Of a stretch of 64,000 bases of DNA, positions 23,130 to 33,860 are shown piece after piece. The notes beneath the pieces were generated by a model. That model was not told the DNA's origin. It worked only from the letters and a program-made list of their open reading frames with translations, and made no database searches. Source of the DNA: Sebastes aleutianus (Eukaryota; Chordata; Actinopteri; Perciformes; Sebastidae); contig CAKAKS010000039.1 of assembly GCA_916700875.1 (NCBI GenBank), forward strand, positions 28,762,815 through 28,826,814, read 5' to 3'. The position numbers were made by a program, and so were the translations under genes. Positions within the stretch are counted from its first letter, which is position 1. Every line of letters begins with the position of its first letter.

Positions 23130-23610
23130 CAGTGAGGTCACGTTTCAAAAAAATGGTCTCAATACAATGAAATGGCTACCATGGGGACTAACATCATCAC
23201 GCATGAATACAGTTGGGCTCACTGGATCCTCAAGAGTCTCAGCTTTAAAGTCAATTTATGTAATTCCAAGACTGTTTAGGGGCCCAAGTATGGCGGAAAT
23301 AAAACATGTATACTGCATGCAAAAAACTGCATGTTTTTTGCCCCAAACTGCATGTGGTTATCATAAAGTGGGCATGTCTGTAAAGAGGAGACTCGTGGGT
23401 ACCCATAGAACCCATTTTTATTCACATATCTTGAGGTCGGAGGTCAAGGGACCCCTTTGAAAATGGCCACGGCAGTGTTTCCCCGCTAAAATTTAGTGTA
23501 GCTTTGTAGCTTATTTAGCGTTCTTCCCGACAAGCCAGCATGAAATGGTATCTTCACTCTACCTTGAAAACTCAGCCCGCTACAACGTCTGAAAAACAGA
23601 ATAGCGGCCG
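23130..23610 (-). repeat. family B internal copy, reverse orientation
   Basis: CATAAAGTGGGCATGTCTGT, GGGTACCCATAGAACCCA, TTCACATATCTTGAGGTC and AAGGGACCCCTTTGAAAATG are the reverse complements of landmarks in 52640-52790. No GGGCTGTCAA terminus. The region also gives chance frames on both strands. Confidence 0.82.
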
Positions 23611-23702
23611 GGCCCGTTGGCAGGCCGTCATTGTGTTCAGGACTGATTTTAACTGGTATAATTAAACCATCTTTCACCCATCTGCTCCCTGTGGAAATGT
23701 TG

Positions 23703-23783
23703 CTCCTCTCCTCTCCTCTCCTCTCCTCTCCTCTCCTCTTCTCCTCTCTCCTCTCCTCTCCTCTTCTCCTCTCTCCTCTCCTC
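23703..23783. repeat. (CCTCT)n / CTCTTCTC satellite-like tract
   Basis: About 81 bp of CCTCT pentamers with two CTTCTCCTCT variants, so a higher-order pattern is present. Confidence 0.95.
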
Positions 23784-24717
23784 ATGGCAGCACTTTTCAA
23801 GTTCTTGTGGACAGATTCACTCCTCTGTGGGTTGGCTGTCATCCCTCTGTTTGCTCTTTGGGACTTCTGAAACTGACGCAGCACTGCTGAGGCCAAATAT
23901 CAAATAGTCAAGGGTTAAAGGTGCAGAGGTAAAAATGAGGGTGTGTTGTCTTGACTTACATATACCAACTGTATATTTCCTCACTGCTAATATACAGATG
24001 TGTGACAGAGTAAGGACAAACTTGAGGAAAAATAAGTTAATATATGGTAATTTTTCCTGTTACTTGTCACCCATCTGTATCTCACATAATGACAGAATAC
24101 AGTACTACAATTTTAGTTTGTTCTGTTTTTTTTGTTGTTGGTTGTCAAATCTTATATTCTCTTCTTATTCACTATCTTTATCCTATTTATACATGCTTCT
24201 GTGTGTGTAGTAAGGAGGGGACTGCATTTAATCAAACCTAGAAAGAGACAAAGAGAGAATTAAGCACAAAATGAAAAAAATAAAATGTCTGTAAAATGTC
24301 AGCCTACGCAAACAAATAATCCAGTCACTAACAAATATGTCACCCTGTTCCATTTTTTGATTGCACCAGCACCCTTGGGCCAATCAGTGCAAGGATGCAG
24401 CATTGAGATGCTTTCATTTACTTTAACTAAAGTTTAGTCCAAATCAGGCCAATGTCAGGTGTGATGCATTGTGCAGCCCGTTCGACCAAAAAGGCGTGTG
24501 AATTACCCGATAATGTGCAAGGCATTTAGCCTGCAATAAGAACACCTTTCTTGCTTTTGACGTGTCATTTGTACGCCATGTAGTCCGTACCTGCAGCCTA
24601 AACGCATCAACGTAAATATGCTATGCCCAGAGTTAGCGACGTGGAATAAAAAGATACTGGTGTTCAAGACAAGTGTTTTGTTTTGTTATTTACGTTAGTG
24701 ACATTTACCATGTGTTT
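23784..24717. other. non-coding stretch, nothing recognised
   Basis: No supported gene. The T-rich block at 24118-24140 and other parts show no repeat ends. Confidence 0.5.
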
Positions 24718-24971
24718 TTTTACTGCCAAAATTTAGCGCAAGTTCGATGCGTTATTTAGCCTCCTTTGCGACAAGCTAGTACGATATGGTTGGTACCAAT
24801 GGATTCCTTGGGTTTTCTGGTTTCATACCATATCTTATCTTATCATATCTCTATGTTAGCTTTAAAACTGAGCCAGCTACAACCAAAAAATCGCAAGTTG
24901 CGTTAATGTGTTAAAGAAATTAGTGGCGATAAAACAAATTTGCGTTAATATCGCGTTCAATTTGACAGCCC
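24718..24971 (-). repeat. family B truncated copy, reverse orientation
   Basis: It ends GACAGCCC followed by TA, matching a family B terminus, and carries GCGTTATTTAGCCTCCTTTG, GCGACAAGCTAGTACGATAT, AAAACTGAGCC and GCAAGTTGCGTTAA as reverse complements of the left part of 52500-53173. Inside it, TCTTATCTTATCATATC is a local duplication. Confidence 0.8.
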
Positions 24972-25048
24972 TACTTTTAACTGATCAGTTTTTACCTGCA
25001 CTAAGACTGCCTCTAAACTCTCACTGATCAAGATGTAAAGTTTGAATC

Positions 25049-25049
25049 A

Positions 25050-25080
<31 letters not shown>

Positions 25081-25107
25081 CACACACACACACACACACA
25101 CACACAC
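25049..25107. repeat. (CA)n microsatellite, two blocks
   Basis: Two CA tracts (25049-25077 and 25081-25107) separated by CTA. Confidence 0.97.
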
Positions 25108-26225
25108 CTGTACATATAGAGATATCTGTGTCAGCCTGCATTCATTAATAAAGAGAATGACCGGGAGTAGGGGGAAGAGGTAGAGAGGGACAGACAGGAC
25201 AGGACAGCACAGACAGGAAGGAAAAATAATAGCCAATTTAGCCTTGTCATCTTAAAGCTACACCTTGGCATTTTGAATTTTGTCTGGTTATTTTTCTTCA
25301 CCAGACACTTGTCATATTGTGCGGGGAAAAAAGTTTCACTTTCCCTAAAAATGGCTTGTTAGCATCAGTAGAATGCCACATTGCACCAAAGGGGCACAGT
25401 AAGCGATCCCTTTAAAATCCTTAAAAACAAAAAAAAGAAGCCGAAGGAGGTAGAAGAAGAAGAGGGGATGGGAGGAGGAGGAGGTAGAGACGGATGAAGA
25501 GGAGTGTAGGGTCACTGAGTGTGTCCTCACTCCGTTTTTATTCCGTCGCCGCTCGATGTCCGCTGTGGCAGGAGAGGATAATGAGGAGAGAGGAAGGGAG
25601 GTATCAGAGGGATGAGGATGAAGAGAGGAAGGAAAAAGTCTGAGAGGAACGGAAGGAGAAAGAGGAAATGATCTGGATCATGGGGCATATTTTATATAAA
25701 AAGCGAGAAAAGTGTATGTAAAGGACATATGAGAATTCAAAACAGATTTTAAAAGGTCAAGGAGGGCAGAAGGAGGTTCAGTGGAGGTCCCTCACAATGA
25801 CAGGATTTGTGTTTCAGATGTGTGTATCATGTCGGCGAGGTATACAGTGCATCTTGGTGTCCTTATTATGTGTGTGAGACTGAATGGAATATGTGTCGAA
25901 TGTGTCCGTACTGAATGTCTCTTGCCTGCTGTTTGTATGTTGGAACACGACTGTGCGGGTGTACATGTGTGTTAGTGTGTGTGTGTGTCACCTTTTTACG
26001 CAACCCAGCATTTCAATTAGAGGCTGAAAGCAGTCCTTTGTTTGGCGTGCTGTTGAGGAGAGAGAAAGAAAGAGCGAAGCGTATTACTCTATTCAAACAT
26101 TCAGTGGGAACAAAAGGGAAAGATTCAATTTTGTCCCTGTCTGCCTCGCATGAAGGACAAACTCTTTTCATTGGTGTTTGGAGGACACACACAGACACCA
26201 CCTACCTACACCCATTCAAGTACAT

Positions 26226-26226
<1 letters not shown>
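25108..26226. other. non-coding, purine-rich stretch
   Basis: Long purine-rich DNA (A/G) over about 25420-25665 with AGGAGG-type clusters. No gene. The small frames are Glu/Arg or Ser/Leu composition artefacts depending on strand. Confidence 0.55.

Positions 26227-26291
<65 letters not shown>
26227..26291. repeat. (CA)n microsatellite
   Basis: Pure CA tract of about 65 bp, among the longest uninterrupted ones in the window. It lies inside a 186-codon frame that is otherwise meaningless. Confidence 0.97.
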
Positions 26292-26293
<2 letters not shown>

Positions 26294-26371
26294 CTCTTCC
26301 ACTCTTATGCCAGCTCCTTCTATCCGGTTACACACATAGACATTTACAGTATATGCACACAATAGGTGGTC

Positions 26372-26417
26372 TGTATATATATATATATATATATATACTG
26401 TATATATATATATATAG
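26372..26417. repeat. (TA)n palindromic tract
   Basis: Two TA runs separated by CTG, self-complementary over about 45 bp and able to form a cruciform. Confidence 0.92.
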
Positions 26418-28588
26418 TATGCTGCCGCCAGTTATAATGATGAATGTGAAGTGGGGCCTTCTCCCTCAGTGGTGAATCTGCATGCTGCGGCTAAACTAAT
26501 AACGAAGGCTGCAAACTCTATTTAACATTTAACTTAAAAAAGTATTGGAACATAATTTGTACAACTACATTCTCTGGATATGAAAGTTTCACACTTGTAC
26601 AAGAAAAATCCCTCGTTCATGCTGATACATTGATCCTCTGATGTCTAACTTAATAAGTCAGAGTTTCAGTCCAGAGTACAGTATAAGACAAATAGTGCCG
26701 CACTAGGAGCACTGTCAGGAATAGTTCCATGTGAACTGTTACATAAAGTATCTTTAGAATTAATGGTAACACTTCATTTTACAGGTCTGCAAATTTCATG
26801 GAAATTAGGTGATAATTAGCAAGTAACGTATTTTAAATTTCTTTGGAATTAATGCCAAATTAACCCAATATTTACTGCAAAATGTATCGAAAATGACTTT
26901 ATTATAAACATTATTTAATAATTATATGCTAAAATATCACATGATCATTAAAATAGGGCGCCTTAGGCTTGAGAAGCGGATGTGCGCTGCTCTTCATCGG
27001 AGGTGGAAAACCAAAACTAATAGAAGACACTTCGATCAGGCACAAATCTCACCATTGTGTGACTTATTGTCTACACAAATGTCACCTGGTAGCTGATGTA
27101 ATGATTCAGAGAGTTTTTAAAGAAATTTCAAAGAAGTTATTTGCTTATTATAATCTATTTATCAGCAGACATGGAAATAAAGCAGATCAATTAACTTTGT
27201 ATTCTTTTCCTGGAAATGTATTAAATAAATTACCAGCTATTGGGAAATAGCGGAATATAATTAACAGGGGCGTTTTTTATTGGGAGGGATCGCCTCGCTT
27301 CCCAGCATTGGACGCTTGATGGGCTGCTATTAGACACAAGGCACTCGGCTCCTGATTGGACGAACGCTTTCCCTCATGGGCAGCTGCTCCCAGCTTTCAA
27401 ACCGGAAACAATATGGCGGCTCGTTTGGAAACTTTCTTCTCTTATTTCAGGAAAATAATTCCCCGAAATGTGTTTCTGAAAACATTTTATGCCAGAAATA
27501 ATCCATGCAGTTGCTGAATCTGTCTTTATTTTAGATCGTCAACGCTTAGTTTATAGGTTTCTCGGGAGTTTCCAGAGGCAGTGAGTCGCGTTGGAAGCCC
27601 GCGATTTGCATAAAGTAGCCTAGACCTCAACTTTATGCAAATGAGGACGTGATGGTCGTGTCTCGAATCGCGCCGCCATGCAACCAGAATGCATTGCATT
27701 GGCTTCTTCAAGGGGAAAGTGAGTGCAGCATCTGAGCTGGTGCGACAAGTGGACCAAAACATCAATTAAATTTGATGTCAAGTTTTATTCAAACTTCCAG
27801 GTCTTGACGTAGATGTCTGTTTATTTCACTTACTGCCAACTGTGTGATGTTGTGAAATGAGTATAGATGGATTGGGAATGAAAGAGCCAGAGGGTGTTGA
27901 GATTGGCAGGACAAAATCAAAGGGATAATCCAACCATGACCAAACTGATTCCCATATATTGTTTGTGACTTTTCATACTTTGTGCAGTATGGCCCTGGTA
28001 AGGCTCTGGCCCATGCACACCTCACAGTTTGATGCTGATGATCATGTAATGTAAGCTCATAAACCTTTTGAAGCACTTTGGTAATTGCTGTGGCATCAAC
28101 AAAACAATTGGCCACACTGATGTTCTCAGGGACTTTAGGGCAACAGGAGCACTTTTATCCTGACCGTCTCATCTCTTCAATAATTAGAATCACAGAGCCA
28201 GATTATCTGATGTTATCGGGTTTATTTACATTTTGGTGTCTTCAAGGGCTTGTTATCCCAAAAAATTTAGTCACTGTGTGGGTGTATGTGTGTTCATTTT
28301 CATCCATCTTTGTGATCTGGACGTGTCAGAAATGCTTTTTGTCTTCATTTAACTCTGTCATCTGTCTCACTTTTCTTGGAGTCAGGAGGGATACTGTGGG
28401 TGTGGGAGCAAATATTTCTGAAGGAAGTTGGATGCAAGGTGGTTCTGTCACCAAAGACAGAACTATAGAGCTTTCCATCCCTTTTTAAGCTGTTTCATTG
28501 GAATAATTATTTAACCAATTTCCTGGAGGAATCTGACAACATCATAACAGGCCAACCAAAGAGTGTTCTGAAAGTAGAAGAAGGTATG
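26418..28588. other. non-coding stretch with repeat-like pieces
   Basis: No gene is supported. 26765-26830 (GGTAACACTTCATTTTACAG) and 27545-27765 (TGCATAAAGTAGCCTAGACC; ATGCATTGCATTGG) have the look of dispersed teleost repeats. 27400-27490 (CAATATGGCGGCTCGTTTGG; TTTCTGAAAACATTTTATG) resembles the middle of MITE family H. These assignments are weak without further copies. The 136-codon frame at 28078-28488 has no recognisable domain. Confidence 0.45.
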
Positions 28589-28589
28589 T

Positions 28590-29412
28590 AAGGGATAATG
28601 TACGGCGAGCCGGTCATTGTTGCGGAATAAACCCAGACAGGGCGATGAGGCACCGAAGCGAAGCCCTGAAGGGGGTTATTTCACAATAATGACCGACTCG
28701 CTGTACATTATCCTGCTTATTACATGGCTACGTACTTAAGAAATCAATAATATGACACAAAAATGGTCCTCCAGAGTCCAAGATCAGATCTGTGTCCATA
28801 GCAACGGTCTGTTATACATAGCAATGTTCTGCTATAAAGAAATAACAGACAATCAGGCCATTGGTCCGACAGTTCATTATTCCGAAAGCTCAATAGTTTG
28901 AAAAATGGCCGATTGGACCAAAAACCCATTGTCCAACAGCCCGTTATCCCAAAAACAAATTGCCATTGTTCCAAACGCCCATTGCTTCGAAAATACAAAC
29001 TCCCTGCACAACGAACAGAAGCACATGGCTAATTATTCCTACAAATAATTGATTCCTACAATGCCGAAGGCACGACCTTCCCTATTCTGCCTCTGATTGG
29101 CTTACCCTGATATTTTTACTCTAAACCAAACTAATCTCACTCCTCATGCCTAAACCTAACCAACCCAACCAACAAAGGCAACAAGTAATAAAAAGCAGAG
29201 TGACGGGTCATTCCTTTGCCAGAGGGGGAAAAATAAATCGTGAAGGTCCGATGACATGTGTATTTTTGGAACAATGGCCATTTGTTTTGGGGATAACGGG
29301 CTGTTGGACAAATGGGCTTTCGGTCCAATAGGACGTTTTTCGGACTATTGGGGTTTCAGAATTATGGGCTGTTGGAACAATGGGCCCAATCGGTATCATG
29401 TATTCAACAAAG
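28590..29412. repeat. hairpin repeat family E, copy 1, split by a foldback MITE
   Basis: Arms at 28593-28630 and 28676-28713 are inverted repeats (GGATAATGTACGGCGAGC and its complement). The same hairpin occurs at 48718-48847. Beyond it, both copies share TCCAGAG/CATC-type sequence, AGCAACGGTCTGTTATACAT and AAATAACAGAC, and later GTATTCAACAAAG. Between the last two marks this copy carries an extra 540 bp that is the foldback MITE listed next. Confidence 0.82.
28855..29395. mobile_element. foldback MITE nested in family E
   Basis: The left arm (28855-28975) and right arm (29262-29395) are inverted repeats of about 120-130 bp, for example CCAACAGCCCGTTATCCC against GGGGATAACGGGCTGTTGGA. The arms are built from near-repeats such as CCCATTGTTCC, CATTATTCCGAAA and CAATAGTCCGAAA. 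The spacer of about 290 bp has no intact gene. Comparison with the other family E copy shows this block to be an insertion. A single arm recurs at 44835-44975. Confidence 0.82.
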
Positions 29413-29520
29413 TCTGTAATAAACTTTATTAATCCCTCTTGGGGAAATTCTGCAACGTAGTTGAACAGGCCACCCTCTGGTTCCCAAGTGAAGTCCCTAC
29501 AGACTGAGCTACTGCCAATC
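29413..29520. repeat. retroposon-like tail fragment
   Basis: AATAAACTTTATTAATCCCT and TGGGGAAATTCTGCA resemble the widespread teleost motif CTTTATTGATCCC...GGGAAATT, which also occurs at 34222-34248 next to a GATA tract. Class is uncertain. Confidence 0.5.
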
Positions 29521-31484
29521 CTGGTCACTGGAGCACCAGCAGGGAGAGTTTCCGACTTTCACATCCTGACAGTCAGGCCACTAAATGAAGCAAGGAAAGT
29601 AAACACAGGACAGCTTCACCATGGTATTACAGTTGGCAGTGAATTTTGTGATTAACCCTCTGAAACCCCCCACGAACCCCTCAAGCCTTGGGAGTCCCAG
29701 TACCCCACTTTGAAAACCATCGATTTAGGGTACAAAAGCATTTAGCTAAGTTTAGACAAAAAACATAATGTTTTGGCTTAAAATAACTAAGTTTGAAAAG
29801 TGAAAGGGAAACTTAACACTTGGGAACACAAAGACAACAACACATTGATGGTTTCACACGGGATGCAAACCTCAGTGTCCTAGGTGAAAGTTTGTGTCCG
29901 TTTATTTATGTTTTGTCTTCCATCCGTCGCCCCGACCTCCACCCCATATGGAATTTCACCCTGAGGTCGCTGCCGTCTTCTTTTATTCCTTTTTTCTGTG
30001 AATGCCCATGGGAATCGATGACAAAACCTACTAGTGGGTGTAGCAGGCCCCTTCTGACTCACATCTGTGAGGCTTATTACCACTTATAATGCCCATTTAA
30101 TGACCTGATATCAGGCTGAGTTTCTTATACGTTGTTTAAAATATTGCTGTGTTTTGATTTGCTTCATATACTGTATGTTAAAGGAGACAAAAGCTGTTTT
30201 TGACTGTGTGTTTTGAAGTAATATTATAATTTTCTTCAAGGCATTGACCTCCAGGCAAATTGTGAAAAGTTAGAAACAAACAGATGATACCGTACCAACT
30301 TGCATGACTGGCACCCTTCGAAAAAAAGAGTATCTTTAGTTGAGGGTTTGATGTGAATATAATAACAGCAGTTGATTTTATGCTCATAAATCTCAACCAT
30401 TATCTACCTCTGTTATACTATGTAAAGCAGCAGACCTTGTACATATCTTGCATAAATTGTCAATGTCAATAAAGTTGAGAACTGTTCAGAAAAATACTTT
30501 GAGATTGTTACAGGGTCAAGAGCTTGCATTGGTATCCATGGAAACAAGTGAGGTTTGAAGTCTTGTCCCATACAGCAGCGGCCCAGTGCTCTCGCAGACG
30601 TGATGACAGCGATCACTTCAGACCTGTCGTTCTCTGTATAGCTGAAGTCAGCGGAGGCTCAGTCTGCAGTCCAGAGGGTGGACATTTGGATTCAGCTGCA
30701 GTAAGTAAACTAGTATCTGCTTGCAGTGCTGTATAGAACAGCAGCTGGGCAACTTTTCAAAACAAATTTATTTGATTTCATTTGAGATCACACTGCTCAC
30801 CCGTCTTCTCCCTTGAGTATTGTGGCTAAACAACCACAGCTTGTTGATCTGACGGTGTGGCTAGACTCGGTGGAGCGTGCATTAGCACCACACGGTGAGA
30901 GACGTAGTGTGTGAGTGTGCGGTTTGTTACTACGAGACCAGAGAGTTGTGATGGTTATGAATTACAAGGTGTGCAGTAATTATTTGTACGCTACAGAAGC
31001 GAGCCGGTGCAGAAAGCATGATGAATGCTTTGCAATGAAACTAAAATAACTTTGGGCTGGAACAATCTATTCTGCAAACATGAGAGGCTACAGAGCAAAA
31101 GTGAGAAAGCAGAATGTGAACGCTCACAACACAAGAGGACACTAGGTGGGGATGTGAACTAGGTGTACTCCGTGTTTAGATCAACCTTATACAGTATGTT
31201 CATGCTTATTCAACATTAACATACAGGTAGCTGCAGACAATGCAAGATGTCTACATTTGCAAAGTGGAAAGACTATTGATCTTCAAAAGGTTTGAATTCC
31301 ATTATTGATTTCAAGCAGCCTTTTTTTCCCCCCAACAATGATCTAGGAAATGACATCTCAATTAAATGTTCTACGTTGCAGTCATGATTTCTTTTTAAAA
31401 CATCTTCATCGAGCACTTGAGCCTCAGCATAGCATGTGTTACAGTATAATGTCAGTAGGGAGCACTCAGCTTAGACACAGGCAT
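29521..31484. other. non-coding stretch, includes a diverged family C-like piece
   Basis: 29740-29940 carries AGCTAAGTTTAGACAAAAAA, TGGCTTAAAATAACTAAG, TTTCACACGGGATGCAAACC and CGTCGCCCCGACCTCC, recalling the middle of family C but strongly diverged. The remainder to 31484 shows no gene or repeat with ends. Confidence 0.45.
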
Positions 31485-32036
31485 AGCAGTGGTCGTAGTC
31501 ACCATGATGTCACCCATTGGTTTGTGGAAGCCTCAAGTTTGGCATTTTGGCCGTCGCCATATTGGCTTTTTGCAACCAGAAGTGATACGAGAGGGTGGAG
31601 CTAAGGAAAACTGAACACTGAATTACAGTTAACTTTCATGAACTGAAAATACACTGTGAAAGGGTTAAAGTTGTAAGACAAAAAAACGGACAACTCCCAG
31701 ATTGGACAACGTCGTGATAGTGACCTGTCAATCACAAGGTCGCCCCGCCCTAAAGCATACCCTGCTTTTGACTCTAAATGGGACCATAATTTACTAAATG
31801 AGCATCATGCTGTATTGAAGAAGACTTGAAACTAGCGATTGAGACCAGAAACTTATGTTTACAATGTTTACTGAGGTAATAAATCAAGTGAGAAGTAGGC
31901 TCATTTCCTCATAGACTTCTATACAGTCAGACTTCTTTTTGCAACCAGAGTAGTCGCCCCCTGCTGGCTATTAGAAAGAATGCAAGTTTAAGGATCTTCC
32001 ACATTGGCTTCACTTTTCAGACCCAGAGGTTGCCCA
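31485..32036 (-). repeat. dispersed repeat family F, copy 2 (reverse)
   Basis: Reverse-oriented match of 15464-16192: CACTGTGAAAGGGTTAAAG, TAAAGCATACCCTGCTTTTG, AAATGGGACCATAATTTACT, AGTCGCCCCCTGCTGGCTAT and ATTGGCTTCACTTTTCAGAC. It lacks the minisatellite of copy 1. Confidence 0.85.
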
Positions 32037-32424
32037 CTGGACACAGGTAAACCAACTACAGCCAAGATGCCAAGAAAAATGAAGATGGGAGCTGCTGTAA
32101 GCGAGTAAAAATGAGGCGCTCTGTGGAGAGATAAATGTTCAACCATTAATAAGTAGACTTATACAATAAAGATCCACTATTCTATTTTGTTTTACTCATA
32201 ACTGGCACACCTTTATGAGCCTTTTTTAAATTAAACCTCAAAAGAAAAAGCTTGTGTACAATAAAAATCCAGGAAAAGATAAATGTAAATAGATTAATGA
32301 TGAGGGTGGGACTTTGCAGAGAAAAGAACAGACTGTTGGATTTAGGCTGCAGGATGCTTGGAGGATACTGTATGCTCACTGTGTCAATCCCACGGAGGAG
32401 ATGCAACTAACAGGTATGACACTT
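32037..32424. other. non-coding stretch, nothing recognised
   Basis: AT-rich sequence without coding or repeat signals that I can identify. Confidence 0.5.
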
Positions 32425-32428
32425 TTAA

Positions 32429-32609
32429 AGGAACATAGTGTCGGATTTAGCGACATCTAGTGGTGAGATTGCAGGTTGCAACCAATTAAAACCTCTCCTG
32501 TGTGCCAAGCGTGTAGGAGAATTACGGTGGCTGACACAAAAACTTGAATGGCCTTATCTAGAGCTGTTGTAAGAGTAGCGTAGGTCATTTGGAGAATACC
32601 AGAGCCAGT
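32429..32609 (+). repeat. MITE family A, left part, interrupted by a hAT element
   Basis: TTAA (32425-32428) is followed by AGGAACATAGTGTCGGATTT, AGCGACATCTAGTGGTGA and GGTTGCAACCAATTAAAA. These match the left part of 3130-3713. The copy reads into the hAT insertion at 32618; sequence after the hAT (34010-34135) may be its continuation, but I could not align it confidently to the other copies. Confidence 0.7.
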
Positions 32610-32720
32610 GTGTAGAGCAGGGGTCTCAAACTCGCGGCCCGCGGGCCAATTGCGGCCCGCAAGATGATATTTTGTGGCCCCCACCTTGATATGAAAGTTT
32701 AATGTTAGTGCGGCCCGCAA

Positions 32721-32930
32721 ATTTTTTTTTTTTTTTTTTTATAAAGTTTTTTTTTTGGGGGGCATTTTTTCATTTTTATTGACAGGACAGTGGATAGAGT
32801 CTTGGAAAAGAGGGAGAGAGAGTGGATGCGGAAAGGGCCACAGGCCGGATTCGAACCCGGGCCGCCGCGGTCAGGACCAAGTCTTGTTACATGGGCGCCC
32901 GCTCTACCAACTGAGCTAACCAGGCGCCCT
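32721..32930 (-). mobile_element. tRNA-derived SINE inserted in the hAT element
   Basis: On the minus strand the head reads like a tRNA gene with a polymerase III A box (TAGCTCAGTTGGTAGA, plus-strand 32903-32918) and B box (GGGTTCGAATCC, 32847-32858). It is followed by a tRNA-unrelated body and an A-rich tail, seen as T-runs at 32722-32757 on the plus strand. CGGCCCGCAA at 32711-32720 and again at 32931-32940 is a target duplication of at least 10 bp copied from the hAT sequence. This fits LINE-mediated retrotransposition. The promoter boxes are intact. The body is short (about 210 bp). Confidence 0.88.
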
Positions 32931-33010
32931 CGGCCCGCAAGTTTTATGTGAATGGCAGTTTGCCGTGGAAGGTCCCTTTGTTGCGCGAGCCCGAGCTGAA
33001 CGAACCTACC

Positions 33011-33150
33011 AATCACAGCGGGGTATATGGCTCCCGGGGACGGGCAATCACAGCGGGGTATATGGCTCCCGGGGACGGGCAATCACAGCGGGGTATATGG
33101 CTCCCGGGGACGGGCAATCACAGCGGGGTATATGGCTCCCGGGGGTGGGC
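33011..33150. repeat. four tandem 35-bp units
   Basis: Four copies of a 35-bp unit beginning AATCACAGCGGGGTATATGG. The first three are identical and the fourth differs near its end. Because 35 is not a multiple of three, all three frames stay open and generate overlapping artefactual proteins. Confidence 0.97.
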
Positions 33151-33677
33151 AATCAGCCGGGCTGGATGCAAGCAGAGAAACATTTCACAACAACTATGGC
33201 GGCGCCCATGTAACATCGCATAAGCTTGATTAAAGCTTGATTTATACTTCTGCGTTGAATCGACGCCGTAGCCTGACGTGCACCTCTCCAGAAATGTAAC
33301 TACACGTCGCGGCGACGCAGACCGCAACAGCTGTGATTGGTCCAGTCTCTCAGCGATGCTGAGCGGCCAGGACCAAGTTCTACTTCTCTCTGCCTCCATC
33401 TTTTCAATGTTTGTTCACACAAATCCACTCAGATATATTTTCTCTTTTCGGCGTTGCAGTAATGTCAGTAAAAGTTCTGTGGTTCAACAGTTATTAGCTC
33501 CAACTCCGCTCAGTTTCTGTTTGTAGTACAAGAAGAAGAAGGAAACTCATAGAGACGCCGCCGCCAACTAGCGGTTTGGTGGTGTAATTGCAGAGCAACA
33601 CAAACACAGCAGGCACAACTTTATTGCGGAGTGACACCAAGTGGAATGAATATATATCTTGTCACACAGCCCCAATC

Positions 33678-33758
33678 ATGTCTTTTTCAAAGCCTGCAGT
33701 GAAGAGAAAGGTTGGTGACGAGCACAGACAATTTCAGGAAAAGTGGGAGACGCAATAG
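33678..33758 (+). pseudogene. hAT transposase N-terminal remnant
   Basis: The frame encodes 26 residues beginning MSFSKPAVKRKVGDEHRQFQ, then EKWETQ, and stops at TAG (33756-33758). This Lys/Arg-rich start followed by FQEKW is what I know from hAT transposases of the group that gave rise to GTF2IRD2- and ZBED-like proteins. In those proteins it precedes a BED-type zinc finger. Here the finger, the catalytic DDE/RNase H-like core and the dimerisation domain are all absent. The sequence after the stop is a short tandem array. This is a deletion derivative, not a functional gene. The call rests on recognition of the short motif alone. Confidence 0.65.
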
Positions 33759-33764
33759 AGGCCA

Positions 33765-33860
33765 TGTTCAGAAGAACCGTTCATGTTCTTCAATGTTCCA
33801 TTCATGTTCAGGACAGTTCATGTTCAGAAGAACCGTTCATGTTCAGAAGAACCCATTCAA
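33765..33860. repeat. GTTCATGTTCAGAAGAACC tandem array
   Basis: About five imperfect units of roughly 19-20 bp occur inside the hAT element, directly after the transposase stop. Confidence 0.85.

Noticed and set aside
25915..26475. 186-codon plus-strand open frame
   Set aside because: The longest frame in the window, but its middle is a His-Thr run from a (CA)n tract and its end an Ile-Tyr run from a (TA)n tract. No domain is present.
32847..32918. Possible functional tRNA gene
   Set aside because: A and B boxes are good, but the sequence continues into a SINE body with an A-rich tail and a target duplication, and no full cloverleaf was established.
33011..33150. CRISPR-like array
   Set aside because: Units are directly abutting with no unique spacers, in vertebrate DNA; an ordinary tandem repeat.
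32948..33233. Three overlapping frames encoding repeats such as SGVYGSRG and SQRGIWLPG
   Set aside because: All are frames of the 35-bp tandem array. A 35-bp period cycles through the three frames and makes stop-free artefacts.
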